DNA of 64,000 nt from Trematomus loennbergii (GCA_012861695.1 JAAOOA010000026.1:10278661-10342660); one strand, 5' to 3'. Positions 1-12,500 are shown, counted from the first letter of the stretch. Program-made: numbers and translations. Notes: generated by a model not told the origin, from the letters alone.

Positions 1-187
1 GTTGTTCTCCTGCTCGGAAGGCGTTTTCCTCTGGAAAAGATATCTCGCCACTGATTTCGCGAAACCTCCGGAGATATATCCATTGAGGACGCTGGCTCCA
101 TTAATTGTACTTCCTCCACATATTCAACAGTATTGTAGAAGATAATTTCATCGATTGGGTTTTCCTTGCAGCTGCCTGTATCTCATC
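1..187 (-). CDS. Open minus-strand frame, possible first exon of a divergent gene (partial)
   Basis: Read on the minus strand, a frame stays open from about 187 down to the window edge (62 codons). It reads like protein, with acidic then basic stretches such as DEIIFYNTVEYVEE and SRNQWRDIFSRGKR. The first methionine codon in frame is at 101-99, giving MEPASSMDISPEVSRN; an in-frame stop lies just upstream of 187. I do not recognise the protein. CCAAT and GC boxes at 273-337 lie upstream of it in the minus direction, which fits a first exon. Mammalian CPLANE1 lies head to head with NIPBL, but this does not resemble the NIPBL start as I remember it. A 62-codon open frame can arise by chance, so this is tentative. 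Confidence 0.3.
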
Positions 188-269
188 TCGGCAGGCGATC
201 AAGCTGTGTGTGCCACAGAGAGTGATGTCGGAATGGACATGAGTCCCCTGCACTGTGGAAACCGGCTCT

Positions 270-340
270 GGGCCAATCAATCAGGCCTGGATTTGAATAT
301 TCCCACGGCTCGACCAATCGTGTGAGAGAGGGGGCGGCCC
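270..340. promoter_or_regulatory. CCAAT/GC-box cluster
   Basis: Two CCAAT boxes (273-277 and 314-318) and a GGGCGG box (332-337) fall within 70 bp. This is a common arrangement for a TATA-less vertebrate promoter and would serve the candidate minus-strand frame at 1-187. Motif content only. Confidence 0.3.
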
Positions 341-430
341 GCTGTCGTGATGCCAGAGCCGTCAAAGTAAGCACGTTGCTGTTTCGCGGAATCATTTAAA
401 GGAGAACATCTCCTGTATTAGAAAACAAAT

Positions 431-3260
431 GCAAGTTTTTTTTGGTGTAACTTGAGTCCTGCACGTCTGATCGATTAAGAAAGCCATGCACCTGCTTTGT
501 ACAATAATTGTTTCTACAGCTTAGTTTATCAGGAGTGCTTAATTCACTCTCAATTGGTTTAGGTGTGCAGGACTGGAGTTGAGGTGCTGGAAAGAGCTGC
601 ATCACCTGTGGGATAGTTACAGTTTAACTGGTTTAGGAGCTTTTATACCGTAACAACAAAACATCCTCCATCCAAAAATAAAAAGTGTTATCAACAAAAT
701 ACAATTAAAAGTAGCCTATACATAAAAACAATATGTCGATCATTGTAATTTGTGTATACAGGCCTACTGTTCAGTAACTCTCCACGCTAAACTAAATGAT
801 GTAATAAATGTACATGGGTGAATGAAAAGGTACAATACTTCCCTTTGAAATGTTTTAAAGTAGAAGTGTAATGTAGAACAACATTTGTACTTCAAGTGTG
901 TACTTAACTACTTTGACCCCAGAATGTCAGACACAAAGCCGCACTTTAAAATATTATGCAATCCAAGTGAGCGACACAACAAATTGCAGCCTCATAAATC
1001 ACTAAAGCATGAATCAGCATCTCACTCTACCAGTCAACAAAGATAATGGATGATACTGTGTTTTCTACAGAAGCTTGTTCATATTAAAAACTTAACTGAG
1101 GAAACCCTTAAATAGTTATTTCAGGACTATGGCCTCACAGCAAATAGCTTAACCCAAAATGTCAGCTGTTAAAAAGACCACCCTAATGTATTTCTGATCA
1201 TAGATTAACTCACTCCTGCAGGAATAGTGAGACATATAAGAAAATATACGTATTTGCTTTCTTGTTAAAAACTATATGAGAAGCTCAATTCTCAACATGA
1301 AAGCAAATAAGTATATCATTATCTGCATATGTCATCCTCAAAGGCTGAATTAGACTTTGAACACCAATTCGTCAATATTCAACTCACAATGCTGCATCAG
1401 CACCACGTACACCAATAAATCTTCACAACGTGATATAAACCACCAGTCACTAAAAAAAAAACATCAAATCATGCAGTGCACACCAAGAGATGTGCAGCAG
1501 ACCCATGTTGCTGTGAGATATCATTTTGAATTGTTTCCTTACAGCTTCCTGAGTGTCATTTCTCTGTATGAATGAGGCCTGCAGATAGCAAATGGGGTTA
1601 CCATGCCAACTAATGTCCCTACATTGAACACTGAAGACGTAGATGGATCACGCTTCAGTTCATCACATATTGTTGTAATGGCTATACAGCCATATCAATT
1701 AAAAGCAGCCTACTGTTAGTATATTCTTGAAGAGCATTACAAAAAAGAACATCCTTCTGATCCTTCGAGGTCAAACACACAAATCTTTTGAATACACATG
1801 TTGTAATTGTTCAAATGTCAAGATCATCATCCAGAAATCCTAACCCAACACCACCTTATGTGCAGGTATGCCTTGTTGAGAGTGACACCATGAAATAGTA
1901 ATTGAAGAGTCATTACAGACTAGACGTTTTCACTTGTTTGTTGGTTGTGATCAGTCATACAAATTGATTTGTGTGGATATGCTTTTTACAGTAATGCCAT
2001 TAGCTAATGGTAATGGATATTTTATAAAACATGATTTTTCTCCTCATTGGTGTTCTGTTAAAAACTCTTATTCCAAGTGATCCAGACTGACATCCCTGAC
2101 TTTAGCCATATGGCTGTTTTACTATGAACGAAGTTCAAAGTCAAGATATTCATAAATAAACACATTTATAGGGACTTAAATATCTCAACAATAGGCTTAA
2201 CAAGAGGAATGTGACCATACAAATGTGTGAGCATATAAATATAAACACGAAGCTTAAAGCCTTATTGAGGATTGGTCCAAGATATACAATTGAAAGACTG
2301 GAACCAGCGAGATTGAACAATACGCTCATTAGCATGACAATAACAGCATGGCAGTTTTGCTCTGTTGGAACAACAAAACATATTCGTCACAGATGAATGA
2401 ATAAGTTGATATTCTGAATGCACACAGTTTGTAGGGATTCAACTGTTTGCTTCTTGAATTACTCTGATCCTAATTATCAATCTGTTCTGGCAATGTCATC
2501 ATGTCCTTATGTTGTCAAGCTCTGCCTCTTAAGACGGTTCTCATCAGACCAGAATGTACCTGGCAGTGACAGTAATAAAGAGCTCCATCTGCGCCTGGCA
2601 GGCAGAGGCAAATGAACCAATTAAGGTCTGGTGAAGTCTCCTCTTTCACCCAATCGCAATGGCTGCTGTCATCTTCATCATGATGAAAAGGAGAGAGTGC
2701 AGGGGTAATTAAATACCAGCAAGGCCTGGGGGCAAACCTAATAACTCTCTGTAACAAGCCCAATAGGAGAGCTTATTGCTTGAGAGTTCACAGAGCCCAA
2801 TGGATGTTAATAGTGAAGAGAACCACTTAGTGCACGCAAACATTCGGATAGTCTCAGGCCTGCATGTTCCTTGGAGAAAATTGACCTTGTGGAGAGATAT
2901 CTGCAATAGCTCAGAGGCGAAGTACAAAAAGCTTCTTATGCCACCGTTTATCTACCACACTGATCTCTGCTCTAGTCAGAACTGGCTTCTCTATGTACTC
3001 AAACACTGTGCTGGGTATACTTACAGTATGTACTGCCATCTGCTGGAAAGCAATTCTGAAGCATCTGTGAATGGGCAGTGCACGACACATTGCCAGGTGT
3101 TTTTGTCGTTATTGAGTGTTTTTAAAGTATGACATTTGGCATTGAACACAAAAACAACTATGCGGAATAGACCGCACTAAAGAAAGTCGACAAATGAAAT
3201 GAAAACGCATATTTTTAAGCAGGGTAACGTTGCTTTTGTGAGTGTTTAACAGAGGGCACT
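431..3260. other. Intergenic, no recognised gene
   Basis: AT-rich sequence with many stops in all frames. The 118-codon open frame at 2776-3132 has no recognisable similarity or flanking splice signals. I see no RNA gene or clear transposon end here. Confidence 0.5.
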
Positions 3261-3265
3261 ATTAC

Positions 3266-3279
3266 GTTCCTACGGCAAC
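3266..3279 (+). promoter_or_regulatory. X-box-like (RFX) motif upstream of CPLANE1
   Basis: GTTCCTACGGCAAC resembles the RFX X-box consensus GTNRCC-N(0-3)-RGYAAC. The right half (GGCAAC) is perfect; the left half has two mismatches. It lies about 170 bp before the first exon donor of CPLANE1, where RFX sites of cilia genes usually sit. Inferred, not tested. Confidence 0.35.
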
Positions 3280-3438
3280 GCGTTGAAGCTTCCTCCAAGA
3301 GGATCATGGGAAATAATTCTGGCTATTGAAGCGGAGGGAGTTTCGAAATATTTCATGATAAGTTACGGGATAACACGTAATAAAATAGTTTAATTGTTAT
3401 TTTGTAACCCAATATTGTGACCATTAAAACAGTTGATC

Positions 3439-3464
3439 ATGGCAAATGTAGTTAAAGTGCTCAG
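3439..3464 (+). other. End of probable CPLANE1 5' UTR exon, with a short upstream ATG
   Basis: A strong donor (CAG|GTAAGG) ends an exon at 3464. Inside it an ATG at 3439 opens a short frame (MANVVKVL...). The family start MELKLEV lies in the next exon at 3846, so this ATG is probably an upstream ORF in a noncoding first exon. If exon 1 joins a weak acceptor ending at 3773, the uORF stops after 12 codons. The exact 3' partner is not certain. Confidence 0.45.
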
Positions 3465-3845
3465 GTAAGGATTTTTATCGGTACCAATGCTCCGCGCAGT
3501 AAACACATTTAGCTAGGTGGCTAATGCTAGTTAACGGTATGGTTGACCATGGTGATGTTTTTGTTGCTTCAAACAACGGATAACATTAGCTATAAACACT
3601 GAACCATTGCCAGTACATGACACCCATTGCTGCAAACGTATAACGGTTACATTGTATATTTGGGAGTGGTATTTCTTACTAGAAACGTGGCTAATTTGGA
3701 ATGATTACATTGCAGTAAATACAAATGTTGCTCGTCAGCTAACCAATAGCTTTATATTGTCTTGCTTGTAAAGGAGAATCCTGTAAGCACAACAAGCCCT
3801 TTCTGAGGACCAATCAATAGGAATACCTGATGCTGTCTTTAAAAC

Positions 3846-6247
3846 ATGGAGCTGAAGTTGGAGGTTGTTTTGTCATCCAGCATCAAACGAAAGAAACCAT
3901 GGCCGCGCTTCTGTTGGCTTGGGAAGGTGAGGACAGTCAAGCATTTCAGTCAGAGTCACTCAATATCAACAGCAGGAGAAAATTAACCTGTGTCATGTCC
4001 CTCATCAGGAGAAGGAGTCTGTGTTCCTGTTGGATGACAAACGGATCAGTGAGATCAACATGGTGTCTGGTCGCACCAAGAAGAGGACTCCTAAACTCCA
4101 TCCTTTACTCAACAGTGTGGTGACAATGGCTTCATCCCACAGTGGTGAGTAAAATGTGTAAACTCAAGGCAAAATACATGTCACCTATCCATTGTGAAAA
4201 TAAATTACAAGTCTCTTATTGTTTTTGTTTGTAGGTATGTGGCTTTGTGGACTTTTGGTCTCAGGAGAGCTGTTTCTGTGGAACAGGGATAAAGACTTGT
4301 TGAAGACGGCTGCAGCAGTCCCTGAAGTAGTTCAAATGATAACTGCTGTTCAAGGTAGGATGGTACATTATTTGTACATGTACATATGAATCCTCCATAC
4401 TGTGAGTCTATAACATACTTCGCTTCACTTGGAAGATGTGGGAGGGTGCACTGACCTGAGATGCACAATTTTACATTTGCTTCCACATCTAATCCTGAAT
4501 TTAAGAAGGAATGCAACTGATGTGGGTTAATAAGATTATGTTTAGTCTTTTACCTTTGGCTGATCGTTGAGTATCCTGATTCCATTTAAATGAAATGATA
4601 AATCTTCGATCCTTGTGTTTATTTTTTCACAGGCAATGCCACACGATTGTCTCTCCGGGTTTCAGGGGATGGGATGCGTGTGCTCCTTGTTTCCATAACA
4701 GGGCAAGTGTTCCTGTGGGAGTGTATGGATGTCAGGGATTTGACGGGAGTACGAGATGGCACAGTCAGGGGACACTGGGCACATATACAGCCCCTAGAAG
4801 ACTCCATTCTGCCTTCTTCACAAGACAAGGAAGCATCTGTACACACCATCTTCGTCAAATCAGAGGTCTGTCTTATGAAAGTATTATATTTTGTGTCATG
4901 TTTTAATTCATGACAACATTTGATTTTCTATAGGCCTAACAATGAATTGTATCTCCAATCTTAGGTTATAGGTGATGCCTGCTTAGCAGCTTTTGCTTTC
5001 ACATCTGGGAAGAAGCTAATCCTCACCTGCCTGAAAATTCAGTGGGAGGAGGGCAACCTGAGAGTAGGGTGAGTGAAACAGGTCTATGTAGCAGACAGGA
5101 CTCTCATTGGGTATTACAGTGGTTAAAAGTACACATTTCTTTTTGTAGTTCTGTGGGATACAGCATAAAGTGGGCCACCAAGACATACCCCATGTCTCGT
5201 CTCACCCCTCCCTGCCACCCAGTGAAGTCCAGAGGGGCGTTGGTGCCAGCCTTCTCCCCAGATGGCAGCCTGTTAGCCATTGTCCTGAATCAGAGACAGC
5301 CTAAGGTAACCTGTCTATCTTATTCTTTCCCACACATTTTGTAATACATATGTTTTGTTCCAGGATGTGTGAATTAAGATTGATATATTCTCTTGTTGAA
5401 TGCAGGCCACGCAGGTCCTCTTTGTGAGCACACAGAATTTTGTCTCAATATCAAGTAGCCTTGGAGGATGTGGAAGCAAGAAAATGGAGATCCCTTCGAA
5501 GTACATAAGGTACAGTATGCCTAAATAAAAATGAGTAGTGATTGATGTTGTGCAGTATCAGCCAATGAGAGGCTTAAACTGGGTGTCACCCTGTATTGCA
5601 AAGAAGTATGATTCTACTTAAAATATTCACAGTAGTGTTGACAGTGTGTCTGTACAGTTGTATAAAGAATGCCAGGGGTGTTGCATTACCTAAATGCCAA
5701 ATGTCATTATAACTTTACTGAAAATCTTTGATGTATAGTGTGTTTTTATTCAAAAATGTACTTTTATCTTCTTCAGGTCCTACTGGGTGGGCAGTGTGAG
5801 CTGGTCACCAGGCGGTCTTTTCCTGGCCTGTGTTCTGAAGAGAGGCTCCCTCCTGATGTTAGCTCGCCTCGGGGGGCTTCTCACTCTAGCAAGCTGCGGT
5901 TGCAATGTGGACTTTGGGCCTGCACACTTCCTACCACTGCACCCTCTCGTCACTTACCGGTACACATTAAATACATTTTGCCTGTCTTGTTCCCCTTGTT
6001 GATTTGCTTGTGTGTATGTTCTGTATTCTGAATTCTCATATCTCAATCTATCAATATTGAGTTTACCATGATATCAAAGAGAATCTCAAACAAAAGCTTT
6101 TGTATTTTCCTCTCACAATTATTTTATTATCAAAGTTGATAGTTAGCAATGTAACACTTCCATTTCTGCCCCCTGTTTTATGTTTTGTCCTTATATGTTT
6201 TTTTGTTAAGCGACCTTGGGTTGATGAAAGGCGCTATATAAATTAAA

Positions 6248-6283
<36 letters not shown>

Positions 6284-6585
6284 ATTCATTCGACATCACT
6301 AATTTAATGTCTGTGATGATCTGTTCCCTCTGCAGGGCACCAATGTCTGCAGGGAGGGAGGATGCCTCTCTGTCCAGCTCTAGCCTGTCGGTGCGGGATG
6401 TCCTGAGGCAGCGCTATTCTGTCACCTGGCATCCACGGCTGTTGTACCTCATTGTGTCTGATGGCTACATGGCCACAGTTATGAGGGTGCTAGATAAGCC
6501 TACTCCTGCCCTGTTGCTGAAAACACTTCTGAACGACACAAGCAAGGACCTCGAGAAGGCCAGCCGGATACTGGAGAAATCACAG
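3846..6585 (+). CDS. cplane1: CPLANE1 coding exons 1-9: N-terminal beta-propeller-like region
   Basis: Nine exons join in one unbroken frame (about 456 codons). WD/propeller-like blades are visible as repeated strand motifs: SGELFLWNRDKD, TGQVFLWECMD, SVGYSIKWATKTYP and SWSPGGLFLACVLKRGS. The following segment (SVTWHPRLLYLIVSDGYMAT) also matches the family. Introns are 70-380 bp with GT-AG ends. Unlike the next block, this part shows no frame break. The intron after 5959 carries a retroposon tail with an ATT microsatellite (6204-6280). Confidence 0.9.
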
Positions 6586-9500
6586 GTGAACCAGGGGATT
6601 GTAGAAGTGGGAACCTGCATCTTCCTCAGCTTCATCTTTTTATGTTCTTAGTTTACTCTTGACAATACTCTTCTTCATATTTGTTTTTTCAGATTCATGT
6701 GAGGGCATGGTTGGAGTCTGTTTCTTGTCTGAATGTTGACAGCAGCCTTTCACACGTGGGCCCAACACCGCAGACTCTGTGGTTTCTGTAGCAACAGACG
6801 GATCCACTTTGCCACTTTTCCTGCAGGATCAGGGGACATTAGGTGGTACCACGGAGCTTCTTGAAGAGTACAGGTGGGTTGAAGAACATAAGAAAGAAAT
6901 ATATTGCTTCATATCTGAGTTTAGTGTAGGCTTTATACAGTACACAGACAGGCACATTTACATAAAGGTACCACTCTCATCAGGAGTGTCTTAAAGTTTA
7001 TGTGCCTGCTTACGGTGAAAATGACTACATGTGATTACCTTGAGTAAAAATGTATTACAGGTGCTTTATTAGTTGATTTATGTTAGCTATCTTTAACCTG
7101 CTGTTTTTCTGTGGTTTCCTAGACTTTCTTTGAAGACGACTCTGATGTAGATGGCCCCCTGCTGGTTCTCACATGGAGGATGGTGGCCGTCTGGAGTTTG
7201 CCTCAATGTTTGACACACTCCACGCCCTGGACACACAGACTGGACTTGTTACTAACCCAGATTTTGAAGAAGACTTTGAAGAAACAGAGAGAAAGACATC
7301 TCTTCTTCATCGAGAACTTGGGAAAATCCAGACTAAGCTGTTGACAGCTTGGGCTTTTGGCATGTCTCTAGGAAACGCTGTGGAAAACAGAACTCGTCTG
7401 CTGAAGCACACGCTCTACTGTGTGGTGCGATTTGCTGCTTTACTCCACCTGACCCCTCGCCCAGTGGGCCACACAGGGAAAAAGAATATTTCAGTTTGCC
7501 TTTTGAACCTTCTCAAAGCTCTTCTATCTTTTCTTCCCTGGGATAGCCCTCACTCAGATGGGCCTTGCTGCCTGGGGCTGGTGGTAGAGCTCAGTAAACG
7601 GCTGATACGCCTCCTGCTGACCCCTCAACCTGAGTCACACCTGACCGGTCACTGTCAGTTATCATCTCACGGTCTATCATCAGTCCTGCGTATCCTGGGG
7701 CTGGTCTCTGATTCGCTTGATCACGCCTACAGCCTAGAGCAAAGAACTGTCTGGTGTTCTGCGGAGAAGGGACCTCTCCAAGCTCTGGCCCTCAGATGTA
7801 CACCATGTGCCTCTGTTACAGGATGACAGGGAAGGGAAATCCAGTTTTGCACATCAGGCCCGACCTGTTCCCCGCGACCGTCCAGCAGGTACGCACCATC
7901 TCTGGCTTTTTTGAGCAAATAGTCAATTATGTGTTTTTTTTTTAATCATTGCATATCATTTTAGCTGGGATTTAAGATTGGATGTCAAACAAGGTTGGTG
8001 TTTTTTTTTTTGGCTAGATTGTTTGGAGTGTGGCAGTGGGTCTACAAGATCACCCAGCAGTATACAGAAGAACTAAAGAGCTGTGAGGGCTGGGATGGCT
8101 GGGAGGAGGAACAGCAACAGTTGTCTGTCATCATGTCCCGGATCCAAACAGCTCTGCAGGCAACAGGAGAGAGGCTAGAGAGGGTCCTGCACTGCTGAGT
8201 TACACAGGTCTGTAATAGCACAATTACTATTCATATAACTATGGTCAAGGCACCAGCTTCAGGACTGTAACTAGCCTATGGGTGATGTATTTCACTCTTC
8301 TCCCTCCAGGCGAACATCTTTTCCTGTGTGGCTCGTACCCAAAAAGTGCCGAAACTTTGCGGTTTCAAATTTGTGAGGAGAGTAACAAAAGTAAGAACTT
8401 CTTCCTTAATTTCTTTTCACTAACATACACCACGTGTTCACATTCAGTATGAACTTGTAATATAATGTATTAAATAAGTATGTGTCGTTTTGTTAGGCTG
8501 TGATCGTAGCGTCTTCAAGGAGACCCGGCTTTGTCTGGCACTCCTGTACAGTCTCTTATCCCAGTACCATCTGAGAGAAGCTCAGGAGTTGGGGGACCAC
8601 ATGGCCCGTCTGATCCTGAACAGGACCGGACACCAGAGGGACAACGTGACCTGGGAAACAGGTCAGCATTGGACAATAATGACTTTTTTGAGAAATGTCA
8701 CGTGTGAGTCACTTAATGGAAATTAAACTGAACATACAATTGCATTCAAAAGTCTACGACATGTCATACTGGCCTTTGAGTAAGCTTTGTCACACTGAAA
8801 AGGCTTGGGACAAGAACATTTTCTGAGTTGTGTGGTAAAAGAGGGAGTTATTAATCCCTTTGTCACTTATCAGTCTGCAACAAATGTATTCACTCAGGTG
8901 CTTGAAAGTAGATCTTTATCCATGATGATTAATAGTTTGATGTAACCTCATACCTTGAAGTCTTTCTCTCCTTAGGATGGCTGTTTTTAAAATCATTGAT
9001 GTTCCCAGCCTCAAACCCCATAATAAATTCACAGTAGCTTTAGACAGTTATAGTAATAATTTATGATCTGCCTTTTTGTCTGGCTGCAGACTCTCTTCCT
9101 TGCCCATGGCTGCCTGCAGACCTTCACAGTGACGCAGCTTGTGCTGTGGTTCAGACCCTGGGGAGATTCATGGCTTCTTATTTCACAAACCAACCCTCTG
9201 CATCCTGCCTCCTCACCATGTGGCCGTTCTGCCTCCACTTCACCTACCTCATGGTGAGTTTTTTTAAAAATCATTTGTCAGTTAAAAACAGTTTTAGTGC
9301 TGTTTTCTATCTTTATGTAACTCAGTATGTCCCTTCTCAGCCCCTGGTGTGGAGCGCTTGGTGCCACTGTGCCAGGGAGAGGTGTCAAGAGCAGTGCGTC
9401 AGCAGCATCTGTCAGAGGTGTGGACAGTAGACTACGCCCAGGACCTGCTGCTGCTCGGGGGCCTGCTTCCTGAGACCGTGTGGTTAGCTTATCATCTTGG

Positions 9501-12500
9501 GGACTGGAAGGCAGCGGCCTCTCTGAGCCTGGCCTATACCAATTACTGCACCGGCCACTTTGACTTCACCCGGTCAGTGTAAAGGCATTCTATTTATTTG
9601 AGCGGTGAATGAAATGTAAAGATCATTTGTATTAGATCTTTTACCATGTTTGTTTTAATACAACATCTCAGTTATATCTTTTATGACAGGTTCAGGAGGA
9701 GAGAGCTGCAACTCCCAGCTGCTTTAGAACCAGAAAGCATTTTTCAGGTTGAGTTGGAGTGTCTTCTACGCATGTCTGACTCCCAAGAGTCCACGGATAG
9801 ATATGGCGACAAGAGCTTCACAGGTGGGTGAGACCTGAAAAGCCTTGTGATAAGATGAAAATAATTCATATTGAACTCCTTGGATTTTAACCTTGGATTT
9901 GTCTCATTTTACTAGACCCCTCTGAAGGAGAAGACTGGGACTTATTACAGGTTTCCATCCAGGAGATTCTGAAGGCTTCAGTCATGGCTGGAGTGAATGT
10001 GTTGTCTTCCCCCTTGTCTTCCCTGCTGGAGACAGCCAAAGAGCTGTGTTCCTGCCTGCCAATGTTGGTGCCAAGTGGACTGTATCTGCCTTCCCCCCCT
10101 CTATTGCCCTCAGCCTTCCCCCAACACACAGGTACATAACAAAAAACATTTCATACCGTTTGTTTACATACATGTATGAATTCTCTGATTAAATGTTGTC
10201 TGTGTCTCATGCTTAGGACCCAGTTGGGACAATAGGGCAGTTTGCAGAAGTTGCATCCCGTCACAAAGTGTCTGGAGTTCTCCAAAGATTACTGTTACTT
10301 CTGAGATCTGCTCGTTGTTGTCATCCTGCTGCCCAGTGGTACATCAGAGATCTGCGCCGTGCCAGACATGTACTACACAAGGTACTTTCTAGTTTTTAAA
10401 AAGAACATCTGGTTCAATAAGAAAAAGACAAGTTCCGTAGGTGAGGCTGACAAAGCTGATATTCTTTGTTGCACTTTCATGCATTGCAAATACAAGTTTG
10501 TTCGATAAGACACTTTTAACCTGAGGAAACGCCAAATCTTTGTTACTACACTCTAATTGAAGCATTACTATAACTTTTCTTTTCAGATCAAGAAGAAGTA
10601 CGCCTATCCATCAGCTAAGGAAGAAAAAGGCTTTCCCAGAAGGCCTGATGAAGTTTGTCACCCGAAGTGGATTCTTCAAACGGGGTCCTAACAAAGATGG
10701 TCACCTGGACCCCGACACTATTCAAACTATTAGTAAGAAACCTTACATAGTAAATGGTGGATATCTAATCAATAATCTACTGTCACGTAGTACTTATCAA
10801 CTTTATTTTTCCAACAAGTCTGTTTCAGGGAGCTGTGTGGTTTGTGCTGGATGCTTCATGTCAGGGACCAGCTCTCCATTTCCTGCAGGAAGTATCAGGC
10901 CGCCAGACAGCAGGGTAGAGACGAGCAGGTAATCCATTTGATTGTGTGACATCGTTATGGAAGTTATTCTCAGCCATAGAGGCCCTATAATGTGTGTACT
11001 TGTACCCCTCAGACCCCTGGCGATTCAGACGTGAGATCGACCTGCATCGATGCTCTGCGCTGGGCCAGTCGCTTCCTGCCTTTCTCCTGCTTCCTCAACG
11101 CTGAGGAGATCCTCCAGGACGTTCTGCTCAGCCTTGTGTCTGAACTTCCTCCTCTTTCCCTGGTAATGTGTTGCCTTTACTTTCATAAGTTTAACAGACC
11201 CCAGTGAGTACATAATACTGGGTTCTTACAAAAATGCTTAAAAAAGTTATGGAAAACAATATTTTTCCAAAGTTTTGGAAAAGTCATGGAAATGTAACTA
11301 AAGTTGCATCAAATATAATTTATATTTTATCTAATCGCCGAAATAGTAATACTATAATGATAATAAACTGTATCGTAATGAAACGTAAAATGGCATTTAA
11401 CTGTCGAGGTATTTTGCTGGTGAGAGATATTAGTTGCTTTAGCGTGTAGAAGCTAGTAAGCCTATTTGATTTGTTTTAGATAGGCACAACATGTTTCATA
11501 TGCTGACCTTATTTTCCTGTTCCATGTTAAAATAAACCATTTTCAGTGGTACCGCTGAGAAAGAGTAATGTTTTTGGTCATGGAAAATTAGGTAAAAGTC
11601 ATGGAGAAGTCATGGAAAAGTCATTGAAAATCATTGGTGAAAAAGTGTATGAACCCTGATAATAATAATAATAATATAATAATAATAATAGCTTAGATTT
11701 ATATAGCGCCTTTCATGGGACCCAATGTCTTATCCTTGCCTCTTCTTCTTCTTAGGTGGCAGACACTTTGGTGCGCGCTTTCCCAGAGGAGGAAGAGTCT
11801 GTGAGAGTCGCTCTGAGAGAAAAGTATAACTCCCAGCTGCAGAGACTGAGGCGATGCAATGTCCTTGGTATGGAAACCTTTGCTCATTGAACAAGTGACT
11901 TTAAAGCATCATATAGCACTTCAACTGTTGGCATGCAGTTTTTATCACATTGACTTCTTTATCCTAACTTTGCTTAAAGGTGGGGTAGGTAATTTTGGAG
12001 AAACCAGCTCGAGATCGCTAGAATTTGAAAATACACAGCCGGAAAAAAATCTGCCACTTCCTTACAGAGCCCCTCCTCCAACACACACGAACGCGCACAT
12101 GACCAATGAGGGCACGAGATAAGTTTGTGCCCCGATGGAAGGCTGACAGGCAGGTAGGCCATCCAGTTATTTTAGCCGGGCCGGCTAAAATGATTGGTCG
12201 TGCTTTTTACAGTACTACAGCTTCCACAGATGACATTTTTTTATGGATTTTTTGTCAAAGCACTTAAGATATTCATTGCTATCAGGATGTTAAGAGCATT
12301 CCATGGAATATAACAAAAAGTGTATCTCGAGCCGGTTTCTCAAACTAACCTACCCCACTTTTAAACGTATCTGATGGCTACATTGTATCATTTGTACTTT
12401 ATTTTGTAACTATGAGAAATTATAAAGAATATACTTGAAGCCAAATAATAATGATGGTCTTTAAGCCGGGTCAAACACCAGTCTTTGTGCTTTGAGTACT

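Noticed and set aside
2776..3132. 118-codon open frame upstream of CPLANE1
   Set aside because: No recognisable family, no splice context, composition like AT-rich intergenic DNA; chance open frame.
7173..7826. 217-codon frame as a separate gene
   Set aside because: It is the middle of CPLANE1 coding exon 11, bounded by frame breaks rather than real start and stop.
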